Positions 34,534 to 46,288 of a stretch of DNA of 64,000 nt are shown here, in pieces. The DNA comes from Clavaria fumosa (lineage: Eukaryota; Basidiomycota; Agaricomycetes; Agaricales; Clavariaceae): assembly GCA_951802425.1 (NCBI GenBank), contig OX637796.1, positions 2,604,001-2,668,000 of the forward strand, written 5' to 3'. The position numbers were made by a program, and so were the translations under genes. The notes under the pieces are model-generated. The model saw only the letters and a program-made list of their open reading frames with translations, had not been told where the DNA came from and did not search any database. Position 1 is the first letter of the stretch. Every line of letters begins with the position of its first letter.

Positions 34534-36212
34534 ATGGACGAGGAATACGATGTGAGTTTGACGCCTCACAGGCTGAGCTAGTTCGCCGATCTCGTCCCGT
34601 AACAGGTCATCGTACTTGGGACTGGCTTGACCGAATGCATTCTCTCTGGATTACTGTCTGTGGAGGGGAAGAAGGTGCTACACATGGACAGGAATGATTA
34701 TTATGGCGGCGATAGCGCCAGTCTCAACTTGACACAGGCATGTTCTATCGTAAGATTTCCAAGAATTAACCCTCACACTTTACGCACCTACAGCTCTATC
34801 GTAAGTTCCGCCCCGGACAATCACCTCCGGGGGAATTGGGACGCGACCGTGACTATGCGGTGGACCTCATTCCCAAGTTCATCATCTCCTCGGGCGAGCT
34901 GACCAAGATTCTCGTGCACACCGATGTCACTCGCTACCTTGAGTTCAAGCAGATTGCGGGTAGCTTTGTGTATCGCGATGGCAAGATCTCCAAGGTCCCC
35001 AGTACAGAGATGGAGGCTGTCAGGAGTCCCCTCATGGGTCTATTTGAGAAGCGAAGAGCCAAGAAATTTTTTGAATTTTTACAGAATTGGAAAGAAGAGG
35101 ATCCCACAACGCATCAGGGTAAGCCGACCCCATGTTCGCTTGGCGATTTAGAGAAAACGACATCGACAACGTTTGGGGTTTCTAGATATTGATCTAGACA
35201 GAGACAGCATGAAGACTGTGTATGAGAAGTTTGGCTTGGAGCTTGGCACGCAAGACTTCATCGGCCACGCAATGGCGCTTTACCTCGATGACGAGTAAGT
35301 CTTAAGTATGGCTATCATTTAATTCTCCTTCTTATCGATCTAAGTTACATCACCAAGCCTGCGCGGACCACGTACAACCGCATCATACTTTATACCTCCT
35401 CTATGGCCCGTTACGGCAAATCCCCGTACATCTATCCTCTGTATGGGCTTGGCGAGCTTCCACAATCCTTTGCTCGACTAAGTGCCATCTACGGTGGTAC
35501 ATACATGCTTGATAAATCCATCGACGAGATTGTCACAGACGCTGAGGGGAAGTTCATTGGCGTGCGGAGTGGAGACGAGACGGTCAAAGCGAAGCAAGTC
35601 ATCGGCGACCCTAGCTACTTTGGCGCGGGCAAAGTGACGGAGAGCGGCAAAATTCGCGTGATAGAAGAGGGCAAGGTTATTCGGGCTATCTGCATCCTCA
35701 AACATCCTATTCCCGGCACCGATGACAGCGATAGCGTGCAGATCATCATTCCTCAAAACCAAGTTCAAAGGCGTCACGGTTAATTCATGACCTATGATCC
35801 TTGGCAATGAGCTCAACATGTGCCTTATAGACATCTATATTGCAATGGTCTCCTCGACTCACAATGTCTGTGCCAAAGATGTGTATGTCGCCATCGTCAG
35901 CACTATCATTGAGACAGATAGGCCAGAGCAAGAGATTGCTCCCGGCTTGCAACTTCTCGGGCCGATCTATGACAAGTTCACCATCCTTCTACGTTCGGCG
36001 GCTTTTTTGTCTGACCACATTGTAGATTTGTCTCAATCACATCACTTTACGCTCCGACGTCATCTGGCCAATCAGACAATATTTTCATTACGCGTTCTTA
36101 TGACGCCACGTCGCATTTCGAGACGGTCGTCGAGGACGTAGAAAGCATGTGGGAGCGGGTGGTCGGTAAACCACTTGTGCTTAAGAAACGAGAAGTTGAA
36201 GTCACCGAGTAG
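34534..36212 (+). CDS. GDI1: Rab GDP-dissociation inhibitor
   Basis: Seven exons (34534-34551, 34606-34737, 34794-35118, 35186-35294, 35345-35778, 35831-35975, 36026-36212) encode 449 residues, the usual length. The N-terminal [17 protein letters not shown] and [14 protein letters not shown] are the nucleotide-fold and Rab-binding blocks. [21 protein letters not shown] and [12 protein letters not shown] follow as in all GDIs. GDI extracts prenylated GDP-bound Rab proteins from membranes and recycles them, so it acts in the cytosol upstream of all Rab-dependent steps. Exon 1 carries just six codons. Intron 2 (34738-34793) starts with GC (CAG|GCATGT), and the conserved NLTQLYRKF across the junction leaves no alternative. 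It converges with RAV1, with 145 bp between the stops. Confidence 0.96.
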
Positions 36213-36357
36213 TGTTAGATGAGATGATCTCCTGGTTATTGTGCCCACGATCAGCTCTGCTTTGTGTCGTTTGTATGGGGAACCTTCGACAAGATAAAGA
36301 ATCTCAGTGTGAATCCCACCATTGAGGTGTACCATGGGTCATAGTTATGCAACAACC

Positions 36358-39300
36358 CTAAAAGAAAGCGTCCATATTAAACTCGGGAAGTCTGACGTCT
36401 TGCTTCGCGCTCTTCAGCAGACTACCTATTCCAGCCTTCCGGGCAAATAAGTCGCCCTCTTCATTGATTGTGTCCCGTGAAATGGGAATGGTTATTTGGG
36501 GACTTCCGCTGTCTTGTTCCGGAGAGCCTTTTCTTGTAGGTGGCTCGGTGGGAATGTCGACGTCGATCACGATTGATGACCTTCTCCGCAGTGCCAGCTC
36601 TAAACCAAACGTCCGACGACGTGGGGTTGGGCTGAGTGGACTTGGTAATTCAACCGTTGGCTTTTCAGCCTCCCACCGAATATGCGTAGATGGGCGATCG
36701 AATGACCACGATCGGACCAAGTCAAGGGCAAGAACATGACAACCTACAATTTGTTCGTTTATTTAATAATCGGGTTGACCAGACCGAAGTCAAACACAGA
36801 CCCATTCTGCAGAAAACGCGTGCCATTTGCAGGACGAAATTGAATTCTGCGCGGCCAGAAATTTCACTTGTGCCCTGAGCTGCTTGCAAGGTCTTCGAAC
36901 GCAGCTGTGAGAACAGCAATGCGAGACTTGGGTCATCGTAACTTGAATCGCCGACATCACATAGTCTGATGTCTAACGCGCTCGCAATATCTTGTAGGGG
37001 AGTCTGATAGTGCAACCCAACTCAGCGGGACGGTCGACCGGGAGGAATCCATCACGCACTAAGAGGATTCTGACGGCTAAGTCTCGCCGTCGCATCATCC
37101 AGAAAGCCCAGCAGGCTAGCCATCTGTTTCCATTCTTGAAAGCAGTCGGAAGGACAGTGTTCTGGAGAAGGTCGGTGAAGACTGGGCCTTCGTTGCTTTG
37201 TTCCACAACTCGAGCTAATGCGATGGCAAGTTGGAAATCTGAGAGATGCTTGACGCATACGGCTACCGCGTCCTTCAAGCACCCGCTAAGCATAAAGAAG
37301 GCCGCAGCATATTCTGTCCAGATACAGAATCAATGACTCTCTTCATTGTGGAAACGGTCATGCAAAGCTGACCGAAACGTTGTTTGCTCAAGAGCGCATA
37401 AGCATTCTTCAGAGCGGCTGTCCGCCAGCGCGCCTCGGAGAAATCATTCGAGAGAAATTTTAGCATAATTGCTTGCTCCTTGTGCCACGCCGCCTGTCTC
37501 CACAGGCCGTGCACTAACTTGGCTTTGCCCAAAGCGAAATAAAACAGCGTACACGTGGTTGGGTCTCGATTTTCCCCAGCCATGTATTCATTCCGCGCGA
37601 TCGTCTCCAGGTTAGTTTTCTGCGTTAGAATCTGTGATCAGCTCAAGCGCGTAGTTGTATTTTGATTACATACCAAAGACTCCACGGAATTCAGCCAAAT
37701 CGCAACTCCAAGTGCCCGTGCATCTGACCAGCAAAACTTCCCATCACATGCGCTAATGCTCGCATCCACTAGAATGTCTTGGCTTTCACTAAAAAAGGCC
37801 CATATCATGTCGCGATATCGAAGTCTTTCTCGCCAACCTGTCTTCCTTGGGATGACGCCGGATGAGGCTCGACTGCCAGGTGTAGAGGCGCGACGGTTCA
37901 GAATGTAGAAAGAGCGCATAGATATCAGGTATCTCAAGCCATTTTCATCGAGCGCGCGTCGTTGTTCGTCAATCTAAGACTGATGCAGCATCAGTTTACG
38001 CAAGAGATGGTTCAATGATCACCTCAAGCGTTGTTTGAATCAGAACCTGCAGGTGTTCATTCTCATTCGGGGTAAAATGGGGCAAGGGCTTCGATTCTAA
38101 ATATTCCAGAGTCTTCAGGACAACAGCGCGGCCGAACACCTCTTCTTCAGGCCTTTGTCGATAATTAAGTACGCAGCCGGTGTGAATAACAGACAGACTC
38201 ACTCATCCTTGATATCCAAGGCGTTGAAGAGGAATGTATGTCGCTTCTTTTGTGTTGGACTCTGTCGACGGCTTCAGCTTTGGACCATGCACCAAGCCGG
38301 ACCCGAGCTTACCAAGCTCGCTAGGTGATCTCTCTTCAGGAAGGAATTTGTCGGAACAGACACCCAGGCAAGTTGATTGTTCGTCTGTGCTTCTTGCAAA
38401 GCGCGAGCAAGTCTGATGATGATGTCTTTGACGAGCTCTACTTTTCCTGCTTCCTTCGTGAGAGGGTCACAAACATGATGACTAGCGTAAGGACTGACCC
38501 CATAGGAGACATTGGAGAAGAATCTGTGGATGATAGTCTGGTAACGGTCCATTATGCCGGGCGACGTGCTCAAATAAGGTCTCCGTGTTGGGATCCTTCA
38601 GGGATTGCCCAAACAGAAACATCTGATGACCAGCACCCACAAGCAATGAACCGTCTGTAAGCCAGATGGAGTCGCTAATGGAATAGGGCGTGAAACTAGA
38701 CAGTAGGATACCATCAATACATCTGTTTGAAGAGTGAACGTGTACAGACTTGCCTTCCTATCTCAATCCTGCAGACAACAGCCCAATTAGAATCGTCGTC
38801 AAAGTAGGTCTTCCGTTGTTGAGACAAGAGTTCTACTCGAGTAGTAAAACCGACGGCCAATATTGATTGGCCATCAGGAGTTGAAGTGTAGTCGAGATCA
38901 TTGATTTTCTCCGCGGAGCTGGAAACAGCAACTGATCAGCGATGACAGACACAGGGTGAGAAGAAGATCTACTTGTAAACAAAACAATACTCCAAACCAG
39001 AAGAAAACTCAGACTCTTTGGAGTCCCATACGGTCAACTCCTCACCATCGGCATGAGGGGTGACTGGAACATACTTGTCGAGGGTGCCAATAAAAAAAAA
39101 AGATAGCTTACCCAAAGCAGACTTCTTAGATGAGCTGCAATTTGCCTTCGTGAAACCTCTTCTACCAGTTTTCACCTTCCCAGTACATTTCCAATGCGAT
39201 TGAGCATTTTCTTCGGGATGCCAGAAGGCCAACTCCCCCTCTTCGGAGACGCTGAGTAGTACGTCGTGCTCCATCCACACCGTCCTTCCACTCCAGGCCA

Positions 39301-41326
39301 TTGGATCTACTGTGAGGATGGCCTTGGGCGCCGTCGTCAGCGGTAGGCGATCCTGAGAACATACTGACAAGGAAGGGACGGGATGATCCTGGACGAGGAT
39401 ATGGAAGATAGTGAAATCGACAGCGACGGCCACGATAGATTCGCAGTCATCCCAGGGAAGCAAAAATAAAGAAGTGACTTCCGGAAGAGGAAGAGTGCAA
39501 GGTGGCTTCGAATGTAAGGTTAGTATGCCGTCCAATGCAGAGTACGTTGCGAAACTCCGTCCTGCCGTAAAGGGAAAGTGAACTGAGGAGCGAAAATGTT
39601 GCGAAGTTCTGACCTTGCGCGAGGACCACCACAAGATCTGCTTCAGACCATCGCATAGCTCGATTGCACCTCTTCCCGTGATCAACAACGGACCAAGATT
39701 CGCCTCCATGTGTCCGCAACACGCCAACGCCTTTTCCCTCCGGTGTTCGAACAAACCGGACAATAGAAGTTTCCTCTTCGGGGACTCGGTCAACGCAAGT
39801 TGCTCGCAATTGAAGCCCACTCGATTGTCCGCCGAAGAACTTCAATAGGTCCAATTCTAGAGACATGAGGGGATTAGATGCAACCAAGGTGATGCTCGCA
39901 CTATCGGGCTTGGGCAGAAGATAGAGATGGTCAGGCACGCATGGGAGAGCAGACGGCAGAGATTGATGCAGTGTGAATTGACTGAGAAGGGTTGGTGGTT
40001 TGCGGTCGATGTTCTGCGAAATCAGGAGTATGAAGCTTCGTTACGTCGAAATTGCTCACTGCGATAGCTGAGATGATTATGGATCCATCGGCGAGCACCC
40101 GGAGAAATAGATCCCATCCTTCATCGTTGATCTCCTTGAGTCTTCTGCTTTGTGCATCATGCAGCTCAGGGTGGTCCTTCAAGACTCTCTTCAGCGCATC
40201 GCCAACCACTTGCCTATCCAGCCAAAATACACTGCTCTTAGAACGGGCCAAGTCTGATGTCAAGGGAAATGGTAGCGCTGAATAGATATCCAAAGATGCA
40301 TGGAGTTGCAAGTGGTTGGGAGAATCAAGAACCGGGAGGAAAACGCGGAGTGTAGAATCAGACGTGATCGTGTATAGGATAAGGTCGTCTCTGAGATGTG
40401 ACCATTGGTAATGTTGAAAATGGAATGCAAACCATAAGTACGGACCGACTTGAGGCCTGAGAATGTCTCCAGCATATGGCGGTGATCGGCCGAGGATGTG
40501 GAATAGTCTGTGTCCTGCGACCGAGAGTGGTCGGATACATTTGAACTTCTTTTCCATTCTGGAGGACGAGTCAACAATGGAGACAGTTGGCTTGTGCAAC
40601 GCATACGTGGGATATCGTTGCAATGAATCTCAAAGAAGGCGCGAAGCGCGCCAAAGACGGAGATGTGACACTGATGCATTCATGAGCTAGTTTCGAAACA
40701 TTCACACCATTGAGCCCGTACGTGACCATCCATTTCTGCGACCATGTAGGCAAGTCATTCTCCAATGTTAGAGTGTAAACAGCTAGGCCCGCTTGACAGC
40801 CGACGGCAAGAAGGCCTGACACGGCTCAGTTGGGCTAAATTTTCGAACAGAAAGTCAATTACCAGATTTGCAGTCCAAGGTCGTCACGGAGTAATCTTCG
40901 GGAAGGATCAGAGAAGAATGGACACGCCAGGTATCCTGCTGGATCCCTGAAAGTGACCACGCAGCTATCCTCGCTTTCATTGACGCGACGATCTGCGGCG
41001 AAAATACATTGAACGTGTGAAGGGTCATCGCCATGACAAAACGTACCAACTTCATCCCATCGTCCACAGACAGGCAGCTGACAATTTCGTCGGTGTGCGT
41101 TGCACTCGGAAATACGTCCGAGAACGCAAGGACGCAGACCAAGGCAAGGTCCTCAGCATTAAGAATGACGATTGACTGCGCACATGGATAGAGCTGATGC
41201 ACGACGTGAGTGCACAATGGAGCAAATGCAGAGCGAGGCGCGTACTATATGGGTCGTGTGCTTGAAAGTCAGATGTTGAAACCCTCCAGAGGGTGATCCC
41301 ACAAGAGACCACTGAAGTTCGAGCAT
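36358..41326 (-). CDS. RAV1: RAVE complex subunit Rav1 (DmX-like WD protein)
   Basis: The start is at 41326 (MLELQWSLVGSPSGG) and the stop at 36358-36360. The first exons are 41326-41246, 41193-41047, 40992-40863 and then from 40815. The remaining junctions were not all fixed. The product should be roughly 1,250-1,350 residues. The N-terminal half is WD-repeat-like (LSVDDGMKL, FAFHFQHYQW, AFWHPEENAQSHW). The C-terminal Rav1p_C part shows TLFYFALGKAKLVHGLW, KNAYALLSKQRF, the helical ACWAFWMMRRRDLAVR and VRSWSF. The RAVE complex (Rav1-Rav2-Skp1) reassembles the V1 and V0 parts of the vacuolar ATPase. The tail after VRSWSF is Ser/Pro/Arg-rich and disordered. It is divergent from the FAS1 gene, with about 250 bp between the starts. 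Confidence 0.88.
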
Positions 41327-41572
41327 CTCGTTCACCCACTTGCGTGCGTAGAGAGACTCACAAACTCGCAAGTCGCCACCACCACGAGTAAACTAACAGT
41401 AAGACTGCTGTCAGACCGGAAGCCACGTGTTTCGGGTTGATCGCCCTTCATGCTCCTCGATGACAGCTGCGCTCCCCGCCGTCACGCACTCAACCCTTAC
41501 ACTGCACCTGCTCATTTCGATTCCGTCACCTCAGTGATCTCTCTTGCCCGCACATTTGTTTGAGGCTGAACA

Positions 41573-44395
41573 ATGCGTTGCTGGTGGGCCCTTGCAATCG
41601 TTAGCTGCGCCTTTCGACTGCCGCCAGTCCCCGCAGTCCAAGTTCAATGGAGTTCAGTACCAGCTCGTCAATCGACCACTCTCGTCGACGCCTTGTCCGC
41701 TGACCCAGACTATACCTCCCTCGTTCGCTTGTTACAACGTGCCAGACTGATCCCGACTCTGAATAGATTGAATGGGAGCACCCTTTTCGCACCCACCAAT
41801 GATGCCATCGAACGTCACGCTTTTCATGATTCTATCTGGCGAAACGCTTTAGACTCTGATGATGCTGTTGACAATACACACGAGGAATTGCGACAACAGC
41901 TTTTCTACCACCTGCTGAATTACTCGCTGCCTGGCTTACCTTCGGATATCGGTGTGCAAACTCATAAGACGCTTCTCTTCCCGCGAGCGCCAACCGAACG
42001 CCCGTCACCCCAGCCCACTCTAAACCCGCCATGGTTGCCAATCCCGGACGGCACACTCGGAGGAGAACCGCAGCGTCTCAGAATGACGTCACGGGACGGC
42101 GGCGTATGGGTCGGCACCGATGCATTCGGTGTGGGAGGAGGCCAATCCATCAAAGGAGTAGTCAACACTTCCAATGGCGTATTGGTCGGGATAACAGAAT
42201 TTTTGGACATGCCACCAAACTTATGTGAGTGCACAATGTCAGATCATGCCGCTTCTACTCCTCATCTCTCTGGAACAGTTACAGTTGTGTCAAAACTCTC
42301 ACCCGTCTCGTACTTCAATACGATCCTGACCCCCGAAATTGCACAATTTCTCAACAACACAGCAAAACTAACCCTGTTTTTGCCGCGCGACGATGCCTGG
42401 ACCGCCCTGCATCCGTTGGAGAGACTTTATCTTCAAAGTGAATTTGCGAATGACGATCTCAGGCGAATCCTCAACATGCATGCCACCGTAGAGCAAGGAG
42501 TCAAGTGGTCAGATACTTTCCAATCCGGAATTAACTGTAAGCCCCGTTTTCCGTGCTTCCAGAAAGTGCCTTATCATTTTCAAAAAGTGACTACAATTGA
42601 CGGGCGTATCCTCGAGATCAAACCCTCTGCCAACGAGACAACTGTCTCTCATGCGAAACTCATCCATCCCGACATTTATGCCTCGAATGGCGTCCTTCAT
42701 CTTGTCGATTCGCTCCTGATCCCGCACGGTGCCCTTCAACTGACTGCGGAAAAATACTTGCTAGCTCTAAATTGCACCACCTTCGTGTCTCTACTGCATT
42801 CCGTCGATCTCATGCTTTTTATCAACAATACCGAGGCGAAATACACGATCCTCGCCCCAAGAGACGATGTCCTGTCGATCTTTGGAGAAGGAGAGTTACC
42901 AGAAAGAGGTTCCGATGAACTGAAGGCAATGCTTCAGTATCACTTCCTACCTGGGCGATGGACAACGAAGAATCTAAAAGACAGAATGCTACTCGAAACT
43001 GCCCTAGAGGAGCCTGGCTTGAAGGGAGGAAAACAGGTTCTCGGCATTGCAGTTCATGACGGCTCCAAAAAGCCAGAGGCGCCTTGGAAACAAATCTTGT
43101 TTGGAGGGGTGGGCGTGATTGACGAACCCAGTGCGTTCGAACACCTATATCTAAAGTGGACGATCTAAACCAAATTCACAGTCGAGATCAACGATACCGT
43201 TATCTATTTTGTGTCCAGACCACTTCGTCCGCCCTCTGATGTCCTTCAAACCGCACTGCCCTTGCTCGATTTGTCTTCTTTTCTCGCCGCCATCTTCTCC
43301 ACGTCCCTTGCCGATCTAGTGAAGAGTGCACCCAGTACGACTTTCCTCATCCCCCATAATAGCGCCTTCAAGCGGATTGGTACGCTCGTCAGGGAGCACC
43401 TCTTGGGTTCCACTTCCAAGACCGATTTGGAACAAGTCATCCTTCACCACGTGATAGATGGTGTCCAATACACTCAGCAATTGCAGAACGGATCACAGCA
43501 TACCTTTCCCACGCTGGAAGGTTCCGACGTTCAATTCAATCGCCTTCCAAATGGTTCGGTTTTCATCAGCGGAAGCGGTGGCTGGACAGGCATGATATCC
43601 GAGCTGTACCCTAAAGACCACCTTACTCGGACTGGTGTCGTTCACGAGCTTTCAGATCTCTTGCTCCCACGGTCCATGAACTTGACTATAGGCAAACTGA
43701 TGAAAGCGGCGAAAGGGTCGACGATGGCCAGTCTTATGACAAGAGCGGGATTGGATTGGATCTTGAACGGCAATGCGCCTCCGGAGGGCTCACCGTGGGT
43801 AGAAGAAGGGCTGAGCACGGACGGATGGACGCTGCTGTGCCCAACCGACAGCGCCTTTAAAGACGTCAACCTCACTTTGCTGTACGCCGATGATAATGGC
43901 CTCCGTGATATCGTCAGGCAACATCTCATACCCACACCCAAATCCCAAGACCCTGCTTTCCTTGACGCGCTCAGCTTTCCTAACGACAAACCGCTGCCGT
44001 TCGACGGCGAGACAACTTTCGCGACACTTCTAACCGCTTTCTCGTCATACGGCGATATTGTCTTCCGGAACGTGGAAGAGGGTGGCGAGCGGAGCTATGT
44101 GGTCGGCATCAAGGGGGCCCGAGGAACAGACGGCAATGGTGATGTGGCTCGCGTGATGGCCTGGGGGAGATCTACAACTGGACATGGCACCGGGGGTGTG
44201 ATCCAGATCAACCGACTACTGGTCCCGTATTGTCCCCCTTGGTGGGTGGCCTACGGCGCTCCAGCCTTTGTGGGTGTGAGTGGAGTATTTGCCATCGGTG
44301 CGTTTTTCTATGGAGTGCGGGTGGTATGGCAGAAAGACGCGACTGAGGCAACGTATGAGCCCGTGGGTGGATTCGGCAGAGACGACGATGATTAG
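41573..44395 (+). CDS. FAS1 (fasciclin) repeat membrane protein
   Basis: Exon 1 is 41573-43130, exon 2 is 43182-44395, and the intron is phase 1. The read-through product has 923 residues. It starts with a probable signal peptide (WWALAIVSCAFRL) and shows several FAS1 modules, recognisable by LVDALSADPDYTSLVRLL, STLFAPTNDAI, LTLFLPRDDAW, YTILAPRDDV, TFLIPHNSAFKRI and repeated HLVDSLL/VHELSDLLLP-type ends. One membrane helix near the C-terminus (APAFVGVSGVFAIGAFFYGV) leaves a short cytosolic acidic tail. Many NxS/T sites fit a secreted ectodomain with a role in adhesion or the cell wall, as in other fungal fasciclins. Two stretches (42228-42281 with GTGAGT, and about 42538-42588 with GTAAGC) look like introns but keep the frame. 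If both are spliced, the product has about 888 residues. Confidence 0.88.
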
Positions 44396-44664
44396 ACATT
44401 CTGCACGCCGTACATCTTGTAATGTGTACATAGATATTTTCTTAACCTCTTCCTCGTACGGCACGCCCTAGTGTTTTTTTCTTCTTTTGCGGGTGAGTGC
44501 ACGCGACCACTTAGGCGTACCGTTGCAACAATGGCGTATGTGGTACAAAATCATATGCATCGCCCGGTCAAATGTTACAGTAAATCCACACAGCTAAAAC
44601 AGATTCAAAAGGCGAGCAACGCTCTTCCGACCTCCTCGAGAACCTCCTTTCATACCCAGCAAGC

Positions 44665-46063
44665 ATGGTTAGCCAACTTTTACCAAGGCATCGTCGCGCA
44701 ACTGACCTTGAGGGCTTGGCAGAGCAGCGAAGCGCCAGCGGCTGAAGAAACCAGAAGTTCTGCGGCGAAGTCTCTGAAATCCTTCATCTCTGGCGGTTTT
44801 GGTGGCTCCGCAGCCGTCCTCGTCGGTGAGTGAGCCAGGGCATTCAACGAAACTGTCATAAGACTGTTCTCAGGTCACCCATTTGATCTCACGAAGACAA
44901 GACTGCAGACTGCACCGCCTGGCACCTACAAGGGCGCCGCTGATGTGGTCAGGCAAACTCTTGCCCGAGACGGTGTGACCGGGTGGGTATCACCCTCAAC
45001 CGCCTATTCATTTTGATAACGGGAAGCATACCAGGCTGTATCGTGGTATGGTGCCCCCGCTCCTGGGAGTGACTCCGATATTCGCCGTGTCTTTCTGGGT
45101 ACGTTTATTCAGACATGTACAAGCCAATTTTGACCGAGCCCCGCTTTGTAGGGCTATGACATGGCCCAAAAGATTATATATGCTGTCACTCCGAACCGCG
45201 CGAGCCGAGAGCTGTCCATCGGAGAGCTGGCGCTTGCCGGTTTCCTATCTGCTATCCCCGCCACTGCTGTGGCAGCCCCTGTCGAAAGGGCCAAGGTCTT
45301 ATTGCAGGTGCGCACATGTGCCGGACGTGGTCCGAAGCCCTGACGGTTAGACGCCAGGTGCAAGGCCAAGGTGGATCTGGTACCAAGTACACGGGGGTCC
45401 TTGAAGTCGTCAAGCATCTGTACAAGGAAGGCGGTATTCGCAGCATTTATCGCGGCACAGGAGCTACTCTCGCTCGAGATGGACCTGGAAGTGCCGCGTT
45501 AGTATTCCACCGTTTTCCACTGTGTCGCCATCAAACAAATATACACGGGCAGATATTTTGCGACATATGAAGTCGCCAAGAAAGCACTAACACCTGCAGG
45601 CTCGTCTCCTGCAGATCTTAATCTCGGGGCTATTATCGTTGCGGGAGGAAGCGCCGGTGTGGCTATGTGGTCCCTTGCTATTCCTCCGGATGTAAGCCCA
45701 TCACAAACGTGATCTTCTGCCGCGTACTTTTCACTTTCAAACACAGGTCATCAAGTCTAGATTACAGTCTGCTCCCACGGGAACGTACTCTGGCTTCGTA
45801 GATTGCGTGCGGAAGACTATTGCTATAGATGGCATTGGCGCTCTGTGGAAAGGGTTTGGGCCTGCCATGGCTAGAGTATGTTTCGTTTAAAAACTACATC
45901 AAGTAGTCCACCCCAAGCTAACCTTTTCGTTACTGTAGGCGTTCCCCGCCAATGCTGCAACTTTCGTGAGCCTCCTTCACTTGTGTCCGAACCTGACTCA
46001 TGAGTTGGTGATCTCTAGCTTGGAGTAGAGGCATCCAGAAAGATGCTAGATTTGATATTTTGA
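44665..46063 (+). CDS. CRC1: Mitochondrial carnitine/acylcarnitine carrier
   Basis: Ten exons (44665-44667, 44723-44825, 44874-44982, 45035-45098, 45152-45307, 45358-45497, 45553-45691, 45747-45875, 45939-45965, 46019-46063) give 304 residues. All three carrier signatures are present: HPFDLTKTRLQ, APVERAKVLLQ and IPPDVIKSRLQ. RGMVPPLLGVTPIFAVSFW and RDGPGSAAYF identify the carnitine subfamily. It exchanges acylcarnitine for carnitine across the inner mitochondrial membrane, for fatty-acid oxidation. The first coding exon is just ATG: GTTAGC follows directly, and a 55-nt intron with an AACTGAC branch-like site leads to SSEAPAAEET. The alternative, an unspliced start at 44531, would add a 60-residue N-terminus unlike the family. 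Confidence 0.93.
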
Positions 46064-46288
46064 GACTTATCCGGGCATTGCAATAGAGGTTCCGAATGAT
46101 TAGATGAGCAGACACAATTTTCATATCCTTTTGGGTCTCTAAAGACACCTTCACGTGTGCTCATTCATTGATACCGGGCCTGTGTATAGATAGCAGCACG
46201 ATACCAGAGCTCAGCACTTGATCCGTATTGTTATAGCGATGTTACAGTTTGCACATTTCGTTGTTCCACGTCAACAAAAAAAGGGGAG

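Noticed and set aside
44471..44664. N-terminal extension of CRC1 starting at 44531
   Set aside because: It would add about 60 residues without carrier or presequence features. The ATG-only exon gives the normal family length.
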